From: an uncultured Prevotella sp.
GTDB lineage: Bacteria > Bacteroidota > Bacteroidia > Bacteroidales > Bacteroidaceae
Length of the DNA stretch: 64,000 nucleotides
Assembly: GCA_944320355.1 (NCBI GenBank)
Contig: CALUHC010000019.1
Span: 1-64,000 of the forward strand
Reading direction: 5' to 3'
Of the stretch, positions 42,923-52,188 are shown piece by piece. How positions within the stretch are numbered: the stretch's first letter is position 1; the number at the start of each line of letters is the position of its first letter. The position numbers and the translations under genes are program-made. Under the pieces are notes generated by a model. It made no database searches, was not told the origin of the DNA, and saw only the letters and a program-made list of their open reading frames with translations.

Positions 42923-44632
42923 TCACTCCTTCTTGATCAGTTCGAACCTGTCTATGTCGGGAGTCCAGCCGTAGGGATAGCCCATCTCCACGGTATTGTT
43001 GCCCGGGCGAAGCGTCACGGGGATGGTCACCGTGGCGAGCTTGCCCTCTGCCTTCAGGTCATGGAGCGGCGTAGTATGGCCATTGACGCTAACGTGGAGG
43101 CGGCGATGGGCAGCCGGCACGTATGTTATGGTCAGGTCGTAAGTGCCGCCCGTGGTGCTGTAAACGTCGGCCCAACGGGCGATGTTCTCCTTGCGGCCAC
43201 CCAGCCACGACACCACCATGCCCCCCGACGCATCGGGATTGGCGGCGTAGAGCACCTGGTGCTTCACCTTGCCGAGGGCGTCGAAACACGGCAGGTAGGC
43301 CCATTCGGCCTCAAACGTCACGGGGTCTGTGCGCCGCTCGCCCTCGGCGCGGAGCAGGCGGACGCTGCGGGCAGGCAGGTCGAGCACTATGCTGTCGCGC
43401 ACGGCCTTCATGTCGGCGCGGCGAATCACGTCGCGCAGCTTCACCCGGCCGTCGAGTTCCAACAGCGACACGGGCACACGGAAATGGCAGACGGTGTCAG
43501 ACGGATTGTACAACGCCACGGCGCGCACCCTGCCGCGCCGCCGCTCGATGTCCTTAACGAGCACATAGCCCTCGCCCTCGTGCTGTACGACATACGCCTG
43601 CAGCCCGAGCGGGTCTTGGTTCAGGGCAATAAGCTCGGGATTTGTTATCAGTGCGAGCGAGGAGGCGGGGATGGTCGTGAGGTCGCAGCCTATCATGAGC
43701 GGCGAGCTCATTATGCACCACATCCCGAAGTGCACCTCCTCTTCGTTGGGCTTCAGGCCGCGGCCAATCTCCAGCATATCCATGTCGTTGTAATGACCGC
43801 CGCCGCAATAGGCCGAGAGGTAAAGGTTGAGGCCGATGATGTTCTTTATCGACGACCAGCGCGGCCTTATGTCCGGACTGATGCGCCACGAGCGGGCAAA
43901 GTCGGCCGCCCACGTTCCGGGGAACGCCCAGCGGCAGATGTTTATCTCAACGTCTCCGCAGCCCTCGGCCTTGAACGCCTCGTATATCTCGGTATATCGC
44001 TGCCGCTCGTCCAAGTTCAGCTCCGTGCCGGCACCGCAATAGTCTATCTTGATGAAGTCGAAGCCCCAGCCCTTGAAGTAAAGGCGGGCATCATGCCGCT
44101 CGTGACCATAAAGTCCGGCCCAGAATCCGTTCGGATCGTCATCATAGCGCGACCCACAAGTGTGGCTGCCCGCGTCGGAATAGATGCCGGCCTTCAGCCC
44201 GAGCGAATGGATATAGTCGGCCACAGGCTTCACCCCGCGCGGGAAACGCTGCGGATGGGGGTGCATCATGCCCGTGCTGTCGCGATAGCCGAAAAAGCCG
44301 TCATCGATGTTTATGTACCTGTAGCCCGCGTCCTTGAGCCCGCTCTCCACCAGCGCGTCCGCCTGCCGCATGATGAGCGAGTCGCTGATATTCACATGAT
44401 AGGTGTTCCACGAACTCCATCCCATGATGGGGGAAGGCATACCCTCTCCGGCTGAGCCGCCCACACCACCACCGACAGCCACCGGGGCAGCCGCAGCCAC
44501 CGGACTGACCGCGCCGGCTGCAGAAGCCCAACCGGCATTACACACACAAGCCGAACGCGATGTCTGCCAATGAAACAGCCCAACAACAGCAAGGGCATGA
44601 ATCATCCAAACTCTACAAGTCTTTGCCTTCAT
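42923..44632 (-). CDS. Secreted GH27 alpha-galactosidase with C-terminal CBM-like domain
   Basis: About 569 residues from ATG 44632 (MKAKTCRVWMIHALAVVGLF, a signal peptide); ATG 44653 is an alternative. The GH27 barrel begins MGWSSWNTYHVNISD, the nucleophile is the Asp in DFIKIDYCG, and the acid/base Asp is in WRISPDIRPRW. CGGGHYNDMDMLEIGRG and SSPLMIGCDL are also typical. After the C-terminal sandwich, the last 130 residues (VTFEAEWAYLPC to NNTVEMGYPYGWTPDIDR) resemble a CBM35-type galactose/uronic-acid-binding module. It would remove alpha-galactose from pectin side chains. The promoter at 44784-44815 drives it. Confidence 0.92.
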   Translation of the reverse strand: MKAKTCRVWMIHALAVVGLFHWQTSRSACVCNAGWASAAGAVSPVAAAAPVAVGGGVGGSAGEGMPSPIMGWSSWNTYHVNISDSLIMRQADALVESGLKDAGYRYINIDDGFFGYRDSTGMMHPHPQRFPRGVKPVADYIHSLGLKAGIYSDAGSHTCGSRYDDDPNGFWAGLYGHERHDARLYFKGWGFDFIKIDYCGAGTELNLDERQRYTEIYEAFKAEGCGDVEINICRWAFPGTWAADFARSWRISPDIRPRWSSIKNIIGLNLYLSAYCGGGHYNDMDMLEIGRGLKPNEEEVHFGMWCIMSSPLMIGCDLTTIPASSLALITNPELIALNQDPLGLQAYVVQHEGEGYVLVKDIERRRGRVRAVALYNPSDTVCHFRVPVSLLELDGRVKLRDVIRRADMKAVRDSIVLDLPARSVRLLRAEGERRTDPVTFEAEWAYLPCFDALGKVKHQVLYAANPDASGGMVVSWLGGRKENIARWADVYSTTGGTYDLTITYVPAAHRRLHVSVNGHTTPLHDLKAEGKLATVTIPVTLRPGNNTVEMGYPYGWTPDIDRFELIKKE

Positions 44633-44783
44633 ACTCTTCTTATTGAGTCTCATTATGTCTGATTTTACCAATTCTTGCAACCGCCAAACGGCAAACAAAC
44701 TCCCAACCCCACACCACGCAGCAAGCAAGGCCGGAACTCTTCGCCGCGCAAACAACAGTTGCGTCATGCTGGCATAACGGATG

Positions 44784-44815
44784 CAAAATTATCACTTTCA
44801 CTCCTAATGGCCAAA
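44784..44815 (-). promoter_or_regulatory. Promoter of the GH27-SGNH operon
   Basis: Minus-strand TTTG (44812-44815), 20 bases, TAATTTTG (44784-44791): full consensus. Leader about 145 bases. Confidence 0.82.
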
Positions 44816-45037
44816 GGAAAAGCGCGCAAAATCACTGCAAACGCTTGCAATATGTGTACTGAACTCGGTTAGACTTTTTCCGATAAAGTATTTATCACCC
44901 ATTTTTTTAGGCTCTTTTCGGCCGCTTTCTCTGCCGTCGCTCGTCACATGACCCATCATGTTCCTCTTCCGGCAAAGAAACAGTCTCGAAAACACCTCAC
45001 AAAAATCGGACGTAAAAAGTTTAACCCCAATCGTCAT
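44804..45037 (-). other. Short open frame of doubtful coding status
   Basis: A 77-codon frame beginning MTIGVKLFTSDFCEVF and rich in basic residues. Its end overlaps the -33 box of the GH27 promoter. No signal peptide, domain or promoter supports it. It may be a conserved intergenic sequence that happens to be open. The rest of 44633-45291 shows only the GH27 promoter and the SusD terminator. Confidence 0.25.
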
Positions 45038-45211
45038 TAGACCACCGGATGCTCATTCTTTATCTGTTTTTGGCTTCCCAAACGCCTCCTTCCTCTTGTC
45101 GGCATCTTGTCTGCCGCTTCGTCTCGACGCAGCCCGCTACGCCTCCGACAAAGGCGGCCACCAATCAGCATGGCGACAGAACGGAAAGCACAGACACAGA
45201 CAGACATACAT

Positions 45212-45251
45212 AAAAAAAACGAATCGCACGCAAAAACTCACGTGCGATTCG
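45212..45251 (-). terminator. Terminator of the SusCD/Fas1 operon
   Basis: Perfect 11-bp stem CGAATCGCACG (45220-45230) with CGTGCGATTCG (45241-45251), followed on the minus strand by eight T residues (45212-45219). Confidence 0.93.
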
Positions 45252-45291
45252 CATTAACACTTGCTATTAAAAAAAAACAGTTTTTGCTGTT

Positions 45292-47130
45292 CTATTTCAT
45301 TGGCAAATACCAATTAGACTCATCTTCAAAATTCTTATCTGTCTTGTGAGCCAATTTCCGGGTAAGCCAACGCCCTCCGAAATTTGCGCCATAAGAAGCC
45401 GGGCTCGACTCATTTTTGTGGCGCGCAAGGCGCATCAAGTCCGAATAGCGAGTGCCTTCAAAAGCGAACTCCATTGCATATTCGTCACAGAGCAGATCTT
45501 CAACAGCGTTAATGAGCACTTTAAGAGAATCATCAGGGTCAGATGTAGCAGAGTTAAGGTTGAACATCTTGTCAATCTCTGCCACCTTACGAGCGACTTC
45601 CGTAGACATTTGATACATAGAGAACGTACCCTCTGTACCAGTCTGATCGCCACAGCCATGACGATGGATGCCATAGTTGCGTTCATCGGCAGTGGAACCA
45701 CTGAAGATTGTAGCACCCTCGCCTGTGCAGAATGGATAGCGCGAAACCCAAAGCTCTTTGGTTGCATCCGTGATATACGTAGTGTCTGAAAGTAGAGACG
45801 TGGTTATGCCATCTTTCAATATGGCAAACGCAGCATCAGGATGCCCCATACGGTTGAATGCCTCGGCAAGGTGCAACCATACTGTTGTGCTGCGGAAAAG
45901 CCACACAACCGCATATTGATACAAGCGAAGGTATTTCGTTGTATCATTTGCCACATCCTCGCCATCTCGAGTCATAAATCTTGTATAAGCACGTTGATCG
46001 CCCAAAGCTACAGTACCCTTCACATTTTCCTGGCCAGGAAACGCTGATGTATAATAATACACGGAGCTATCAGCCAACTGGTTATACACGGAAGAAGGAA
46101 CTATCTGCAGTTCGTCAAGATAACGACTGTCGGAACCTTCGCTGCCGCTGTAATAATAATCATAGCCAAAGAGGGAAGGGAGAACAGTGGTGACACCACG
46201 GAACTTGTCTGCTGCAAACGGTATTATCGTTATGGTTCCTGCCCCAGTAGCCTCAGTACTAAACTGTTCAAAATTATGCTGGAACCATTCGTTAGACCCT
46301 TGGACCATAGTCGGCGAGTAGTCGCTCGGCAAATTCATGTTGTATGCCTTGTTCATGTCTACAGACGAAAGCAGGTTGACAGCCACCACCCTATTTTGAA
46401 GGAGGTACTTAAAGTAATAATCAGCTGCCTCTGCATAACGCCCTGCCTCAAGATATAGTTCTCCTAGCATTACATCAACAGGTATGCAACATTGACCCAA
46501 CCACATTCCGTCATAACCTGCCCAAGTGCCGTAAGGCCTCTCACATCCGCTAAAACGCCTAAGAGCCTGCTCCCCGTCATCGGCAAGACGAGCTACTATT
46601 TCATGGATGCCAAGCTCCTCAGAGTTGTCCGTTTCAATATCTGTCAAACTTTCCAAAGGACGAGTGAAGAACTTCACCTTGCCATAATTGCGCACGAGCT
46701 GCAAATAAGCCCATGCCCGGAAAGCCAACACTGCTGCATATTCATTGCGCACGACATTATAAGTTCCGTCAAGAATGGTTGTATCTCTGTGCGCAAGATA
46801 GTAATTGCAATTGTTAATTACGCGATAATATACGTATGCACTGTCATACTTGTTTGAAGTAGTGGCGCTGAAGTTGGCCAACTGCCGAATGTCCAGCTCT
46901 GTGTATGGAGTCACATCTGCCAAATCGCCACGCATCTCATTCTGCAACACATACGCGTCAACAGCCTGCTGGACAGCCTGCAATATGCCGGCAACAAAGT
47001 ATAACGAGTCGCTCGCCTGATTCATTCCGGGCGTTTCGACTTCACGCCCACTGTCAACATCAAGCATATCGCTGCACGACGACACAAGAAGTGCCACCAT
47101 CGCAACAACTGAAAATATTGTTTTCTTCAT
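45292..47130 (-). CDS. SusD/RagB family surface glycan-binding lipoprotein (pair 1)
   Basis: 612 residues. The lipobox (ALLVSSCSDMLDVDSG, Cys19) marks an outer-membrane lipoprotein. The helical TPR-type core (VYYRVINNCNYYLAHRDT, EYAAVLAFRAWAYLQLVRNYGKV) and the C-terminal CDEYAMEFAFEGTRYSDLMRLAR are SusD hallmarks. SusD forms the lid over its SusC partner, which lies directly upstream (12-base gap). It is the last gene of the long operon and is followed by a strong terminator. The ligand is unknown. Confidence 0.94.
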   Translation of the reverse strand: MKKTIFSVVAMVALLVSSCSDMLDVDSGREVETPGMNQASDSLYFVAGILQAVQQAVDAYVLQNEMRGDLADVTPYTELDIRQLANFSATTSNKYDSAYVYYRVINNCNYYLAHRDTTILDGTYNVVRNEYAAVLAFRAWAYLQLVRNYGKVKFFTRPLESLTDIETDNSEELGIHEIVARLADDGEQALRRFSGCERPYGTWAGYDGMWLGQCCIPVDVMLGELYLEAGRYAEAADYYFKYLLQNRVVAVNLLSSVDMNKAYNMNLPSDYSPTMVQGSNEWFQHNFEQFSTEATGAGTITIIPFAADKFRGVTTVLPSLFGYDYYYSGSEGSDSRYLDELQIVPSSVYNQLADSSVYYYTSAFPGQENVKGTVALGDQRAYTRFMTRDGEDVANDTTKYLRLYQYAVVWLFRSTTVWLHLAEAFNRMGHPDAAFAILKDGITTSLLSDTTYITDATKELWVSRYPFCTGEGATIFSGSTADERNYGIHRHGCGDQTGTEGTFSMYQMSTEVARKVAEIDKMFNLNSATSDPDDSLKVLINAVEDLLCDEYAMEFAFEGTRYSDLMRLARHKNESSPASYGANFGGRWLTRKLAHKTDKNFEDESNWYLPMK

Positions 47131-47142
47131 GTTTCTTTTTCC

Positions 47143-50100
47143 TTATAGATTTATCTTCAAACCGAAAGTAAACGCACGGCCTTGAGCCAAATTGCCGGCA
47201 TCGATGCCCTGATACAAAGCTCCACGGCCAACACTGAACTCGGGGTCATTACCCAAATACTTGGTAAGAGTAAAGACATTGAGTGCCTCTGCCCACACCG
47301 TAAGGCCCTGCAGCCAGCTGAAGTTAACCGGGATGCGGTATGACAACTTGACGGTCTTGAGACGGAGATAACTGCCGTCCTCTATCCAACGGTCGCTGAA
47401 ACGACTATTGCCCATAGGATCACCGTAGGCAATGCGGGGGATATCGGTAACATGACCCTCATAGCGCCAATGGTCTGTCATTGCCACCTGCTGGTTGTAA
47501 AAATTGCTACCCGAATTAAGAATCATGCGCTGATAGTTGAAAACATCGTTGCCCAAACTGTAATTGAAATTAAGACTTAGCGTAAAGTCCTTCCAACTCA
47601 AGTTAGCAAATATGTTTCCATATATATCCGGGTTGGGGTCTCCAATGACAGTACGGTCTTTCTCGTTAATCTCTCCATTACCGTCACGATCTATAAAATG
47701 CATATTGCCTGCCTTAAATTCCACTTCAGCACCGGTTTCATCGATCATGTACAAGTAGTCATGGCCTGTGCCTTCAGCAGCCTTGCGCGCAGCGGCATCA
47801 TCAGCGAATACGCCGGCTGTCTCATAGCCATAGAACAGAGCTACAGGATTGCCCACAGATGTCAAAATATTCTCTTCGCCATATATCGAAGAGTAGAAAT
47901 CACCTTCGGGAAGCGACTTGACCTCGTTCTTGTAATGGCCTACGCTCGCGCCAATCTCCACTGCCCAATCCTTTGCAACAACAGGCTTGCCGGAGAGCAC
48001 AAACTCAAAGCCTGTATTCTGCAGTTCACCGCCATTGGTCCAATAAGAATTTATACCGGCAATAGGATCGGAGAACGACCTAAGCGTGAGCAAATCGGTA
48101 GTTTTGTGGATAAAATAGTCAAAGCCCAATACAAGGCGATTGTGAAGCATATTTGCCTGCAAACCAACATTGAACTTCTTCATCGTCTCACTCTTTATCT
48201 GGTCATTGCCGATATTCTTTAGCTGAAGTCCGGCTATGCCGTTGAACTTGACAACAGAATATACGGTACGCGCGGCATTGTTGTAGATGTCGTCATTTCC
48301 ACTCATGTCATAACCGACATTAAGACGCAGATAATCGATTCCGGCTTTCTTTGGGAACCACTGCTCATTGGTAACAACCCAACCTGCTTGAACGCTGGGA
48401 TAAATCTGCCAAGGCACTCCAAACATATCGAGCCCGTCGGCATTTTCGCCAAAGCGGCTGTTTGCCTCCCCAAGCAACGAGAGGGTAAGGAAATAGCGGT
48501 TTTTGTAATTGTAGTCTATATTCCCGTACCACTGTATCTGCTTCCACACATCATTTGCGCCATAGCCCTGTATGATATTGGCCGTATTGTTAGAGATCTG
48601 CGGGTTCTTATCGTCCTGACGGGTTGTGTACTGAGTGGAGATGCCATCGCCATCGTAAGAGAAATAGTTATAACGGAAACCCACGAAAGCGCTCAAAGTG
48701 TGCGCCCCAAATATATGAGAATAATTCACATGAGTATTGCTCAATATATTATTCTCGTTGGCGTAGTATGTGGAGAACTCGTTATAGACCGTGGCGACAT
48801 CTGGAATGTTAAAACCTGCCACACCCTTGTTCGGCCTGTAATAACGCTGGTTGTTGCGGTTGAGCGTATAGCTGAAAGCCGTGGTTATGCTCCAATCACT
48901 ACCCAATTTTAAGGTCGGTTCCACCATAACTTGGAAATAAGTATTCTCAAGATAGTTCTTGTTATCTCCATCAGCCTGCTGGAGGATGGCAACCGGGTTG
49001 GACAATGATGTCTCTGAGCCTACTTGCGAGAACATTTCGTCGGCCTCACTGAGCAAACTTGAAAAGCCACCAAGGAACTCGTTGTACTGGTACGGCGAAA
49101 GCAAAGGCGACTTTATATTGGCGAGGAAACCTATAGAAGTGGGCGTAGCAGCGTCAAAGTCCTCTTGGACACCATCGTCCTTCAAGTCATTCTGCATACG
49201 CGATATAGACACATTGAACTTCGTAGAAAGGTTCTTCAAAATATTAATGTCTGTGTTGAAACGAACATTCATACGATTGTAGCCAATGCCCTTGATAGTA
49301 TTCTCACCATCCACATAGCCCACAGACAGATTGTACATACCAATATTATCGCCTCCCTGAACGTTGATGCTGTAATTCTGCGTCAAGGCGTTCTGATAGA
49401 CTTCATCCTGCCAATCGGTGTTGTTGTGATACGTATGGTAATAATAACCGTTGGGGTCATCATTAAGGAAATAGAAGTCGGAAGCCGGAATGTCAAGGTT
49501 GGGCACTGTGCCAAGCATCTCAGTGGCATACAAACGATATTGGTTGCCATCCATAACAGTAGGCAACTTAGGAATAAGCGAAAGCCCAACGGAGATATTG
49601 GCATCGATACGGGTTGCCATACTATGGCCACGCTTGGTTTCAATAAGTATGACACCATTGCCACCACGCGACCCGTAAAGGGCTGTTGCGTTCTTGAGCA
49701 CAGTGACCTTCTCAATGTCTACCGGCGAAATATTGCCAAGCATATTGAAGAAGTTGCCGGAATGAAGCACCGCACGATCACGCTGCATATCAAGCTCAAC
49801 ACCATCCACGATGATAAGAGGCTGTGAATTAGCATTGATCGAACTGAGGCCGCGTATATACATATCAGCACCTACGCCCAATGCTGCAGAACGCTGTGTG
49901 GTGCGCACGTCAGCAAGCATATTGTCCTCAATCTCAGAGTCAATGGTGTAATTCTCTACGGCAGAGGAGGTCAAACTACGCTTTGCCGTGATATTGGTAC
50001 CGTCCTCATATAATGGGCGGTACTTATCATTGAGCATATAAATCACAAGCTCTGAACTGCCATCACCGACAGCAACCTGCTGCGAAGAAAACTCCGGAGC

Positions 50101-50430
50101 ATACACATACAACGAGGTTGTAAATGTAGGCACCTTTATTTCAAAATGCCCCTTGTCATCTGTCATGGCTGTATAACGGGCATTTGACAATGCCTTGACC
50201 TGAATACCAGCCAAAGGCTTTTTGCTGGTCTCTTCAAGAACTGTTCCCTTGACAGTCATGAGTTCATACTTCTCAGCCTTGGGTCGCGGCGCACTTCCCA
50301 CTGTTGTGGAATCTGCTCCCCCTGTCTCACCGTCCTGCGCAAACACAGGCATGGCCAAGCCTGCAAACAGGAGGTAGAACGCGCTACTCAGAAACGACAT
50401 ACGGATATTATATCTTATTTCAGTATTCAT
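47143..50430 (-). CDS. SusC/RagA TonB-dependent outer-membrane transporter (pair 1)
   Basis: 1095 residues. Signal peptide to about residue 31, then a Gly/Thr-rich linker, a carboxypeptidase-regulatory-like domain (VKGTVLEETSKKPLAGIQV), the plug (MYIRGLSSINANSQPLIIVDG, NATALYGSRGGNGVILIETK) and a 22-strand barrel ending in AFTFGLKINL. It imports oligosaccharide or peptide ligands using TonB energy together with the SusD that follows. The ATG overlaps the stop of the Fas1 gene upstream by 4 bases, so translation is coupled to it. Confidence 0.95.
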   Translation of the reverse strand: MNTEIRYNIRMSFLSSAFYLLFAGLAMPVFAQDGETGGADSTTVGSAPRPKAEKYELMTVKGTVLEETSKKPLAGIQVKALSNARYTAMTDDKGHFEIKVPTFTTSLYVYAPEFSSQQVAVGDGSSELVIYMLNDKYRPLYEDGTNITAKRSLTSSAVENYTIDSEIEDNMLADVRTTQRSAALGVGADMYIRGLSSINANSQPLIIVDGVELDMQRDRAVLHSGNFFNMLGNISPVDIEKVTVLKNATALYGSRGGNGVILIETKRGHSMATRIDANISVGLSLIPKLPTVMDGNQYRLYATEMLGTVPNLDIPASDFYFLNDDPNGYYYHTYHNNTDWQDEVYQNALTQNYSINVQGGDNIGMYNLSVGYVDGENTIKGIGYNRMNVRFNTDINILKNLSTKFNVSISRMQNDLKDDGVQEDFDAATPTSIGFLANIKSPLLSPYQYNEFLGGFSSLLSEADEMFSQVGSETSLSNPVAILQQADGDNKNYLENTYFQVMVEPTLKLGSDWSITTAFSYTLNRNNQRYYRPNKGVAGFNIPDVATVYNEFSTYYANENNILSNTHVNYSHIFGAHTLSAFVGFRYNYFSYDGDGISTQYTTRQDDKNPQISNNTANIIQGYGANDVWKQIQWYGNIDYNYKNRYFLTLSLLGEANSRFGENADGLDMFGVPWQIYPSVQAGWVVTNEQWFPKKAGIDYLRLNVGYDMSGNDDIYNNAARTVYSVVKFNGIAGLQLKNIGNDQIKSETMKKFNVGLQANMLHNRLVLGFDYFIHKTTDLLTLRSFSDPIAGINSYWTNGGELQNTGFEFVLSGKPVVAKDWAVEIGASVGHYKNEVKSLPEGDFYSSIYGEENILTSVGNPVALFYGYETAGVFADDAAARKAAEGTGHDYLYMIDETGAEVEFKAGNMHFIDRDGNGEINEKDRTVIGDPNPDIYGNIFANLSWKDFTLSLNFNYSLGNDVFNYQRMILNSGSNFYNQQVAMTDHWRYEGHVTDIPRIAYGDPMGNSRFSDRWIEDGSYLRLKTVKLSYRIPVNFSWLQGLTVWAEALNVFTLTKYLGNDPEFSVGRGALYQGIDAGNLAQGRAFTFGLKINL

Positions 50431-52157
50431 AATGCTTCATCTTCTTTTTTTAAATACTCATCATACTCAACCGGGCGCAATATCAATCTTGCGATACGCA
50501 TCCTGTTTGTATATTTGGGTCGCTCGGAATATGTACGACTCACCTCAACATAAAGGCTTGGCATACATTCCCCATTCTCATCTATATTTACATAGGCATA
50601 CGGGAAATTCACCTCACCAACAAAGAATGTATCAATCTTATTAAGATGGGCAGAGTCTGTAACCAAATCCTCGAACTCCACAGAAGGATTGCTCAAGGTT
50701 CCTATGTCGCCATCGGCAGACTCTGTATAATTGACACCAACATTGAACTTGAGCAACTGAGGCTCTGTAGTTACACTGCCTGTTATGCATTCCGGGACGA
50801 ACACTATATATATATTATATCGTGTAGAACATATATTAGGCAAATAGAAATGCACCTTAGGATTGTTGTTTCCTCGCGGAATAACATCAATGTAAGAACT
50901 TATATAATCGCCCACTGCCGGATTGAAATTATTTGGAGCCACTGTCATAGTATTTATACCAGAAGTGTTTTGAGAATAAGGTCTCATGGTCGTTGAAAAG
51001 ATGTTGGGATAAATCTCCGAACACCAGACATCCCATGGGAACAAAGCCAAAGAATCGACCCTGCGCACATAGCCATTGCTCACCTGCTCGGGGTCACCAA
51101 TGGTTCTTGCCATGATTTGCTCGCCATTGGAGAGATAAACTCCAGTGGTTGTCACGAGAGTGTCACGCAACAAAGGATTATGCTCATCGGCACGCCCAAC
51201 CTCGTCAAGCCAGAAATTATAAGAATTTGTGTGGCTCAACACAAGACTCGCGGCCATACACCAACGGGCAAGCGAATCCGAAAGATAAGCAGCATCGTAA
51301 TCACCATTCTCAACAGATTTTGTCTGCCTTGTGCCAGCTGAACTATTGATGTTATAGTACGTCGTAACGTCAGCGTAATTGAAATAGCTCTTTATCTTAT
51401 CATACGCCTTGGTATACGCATCGTCAGTAGGCACTATCATAGTGTAGAGACTGTCCTCGTTATCAAGCTTTGCGCGCATTTGCTCCATTATAACATTGCG
51501 CATCACCATGACAGAATCGCTATACGTCTGCTGTCCCAAAGAGTCTATAGGACCGACAACACTATTCTTCTCATCAAGGTACACATCTTCATATTTCTTC
51601 AAATACTGCGCAATAGAAGAGTCGGTGTCTGCATTGTCAAAAATATACTCATAAATATTCGGCATATACTGCACAGCACCGTCTGTAATATGGAGCGTTC
51701 CGTTCAAACTCGGGATATTAGACGTAACAATATCATTGCCGCCAAATGTACATCCCTCCAAATTCTGTAACGTAAACGACTTTTCATTCAACACATGAAC
51801 ACGCTCATCAACACTTGAAGACAACACAAAGTTATAGTCAGCCACATTACTTTTTATAAAGCGTTGCACCAACGTTGCACTGTCCATCTGATTGAATTCA
51901 TCAAAATTGAATGTGCCGTTCTCAGGCGCCCATACTGTGTAAAAACGCGACTTGCTAAGTTCCTTATCATATCCACCCTTAGACAACAACCGAGCAAAAT
52001 CCGATAGATTTTCACGCTCGGAAATGTTCTCCCACAGGGTCTTGTTGCTCCCAGCCCCACCGGTCTGGTAAGCCTCATTGTAATCGTCGAAATCGGTGCA
52101 TGAGGCAGCGATCAATGCCGCCGCCATCATGCCGTATATGAATTTATTGCTTCTCAT
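50427..52157 (-). CDS. Fasciclin (Fas1) domain lipoprotein, 576 residues
   Basis: The signal peptide ends in a lipobox (LIAASCTDFDDYNE, Cys20). Two Fas1-like units are seen: about residues 40-190 (LWENISERENLSDFARLLSKGG, FYTVWAPENGTFNF, GTLHITDGAVQYMPNIYEYI) and about 200-330 (KYEDVYLDEKNS, YTMIVPTDDAYTKAYDKI). The remaining 240 residues are beta-rich and unfamiliar. In Bacteroidetes such lipoproteins sit on the cell surface and are encoded with SusC/SusD pairs; they likely bind the same ligand or matrix. It overlaps the SusC gene by 4 bases. Confidence 0.83.
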   Translation of the reverse strand: MRSNKFIYGMMAAALIAASCTDFDDYNEAYQTGGAGSNKTLWENISERENLSDFARLLSKGGYDKELSKSRFYTVWAPENGTFNFDEFNQMDSATLVQRFIKSNVADYNFVLSSSVDERVHVLNEKSFTLQNLEGCTFGGNDIVTSNIPSLNGTLHITDGAVQYMPNIYEYIFDNADTDSSIAQYLKKYEDVYLDEKNSVVGPIDSLGQQTYSDSVMVMRNVIMEQMRAKLDNEDSLYTMIVPTDDAYTKAYDKIKSYFNYADVTTYYNINSSAGTRQTKSVENGDYDAAYLSDSLARWCMAASLVLSHTNSYNFWLDEVGRADEHNPLLRDTLVTTTGVYLSNGEQIMARTIGDPEQVSNGYVRRVDSLALFPWDVWCSEIYPNIFSTTMRPYSQNTSGINTMTVAPNNFNPAVGDYISSYIDVIPRGNNNPKVHFYLPNICSTRYNIYIVFVPECITGSVTTEPQLLKFNVGVNYTESADGDIGTLSNPSVEFEDLVTDSAHLNKIDTFFVGEVNFPYAYVNIDENGECMPSLYVEVSRTYSERPKYTNRMRIARLILRPVEYDEYLKKEDEAL

Positions 52158-52188
52158 ACTAATTTATATGCTATAAATGATGAATGTA

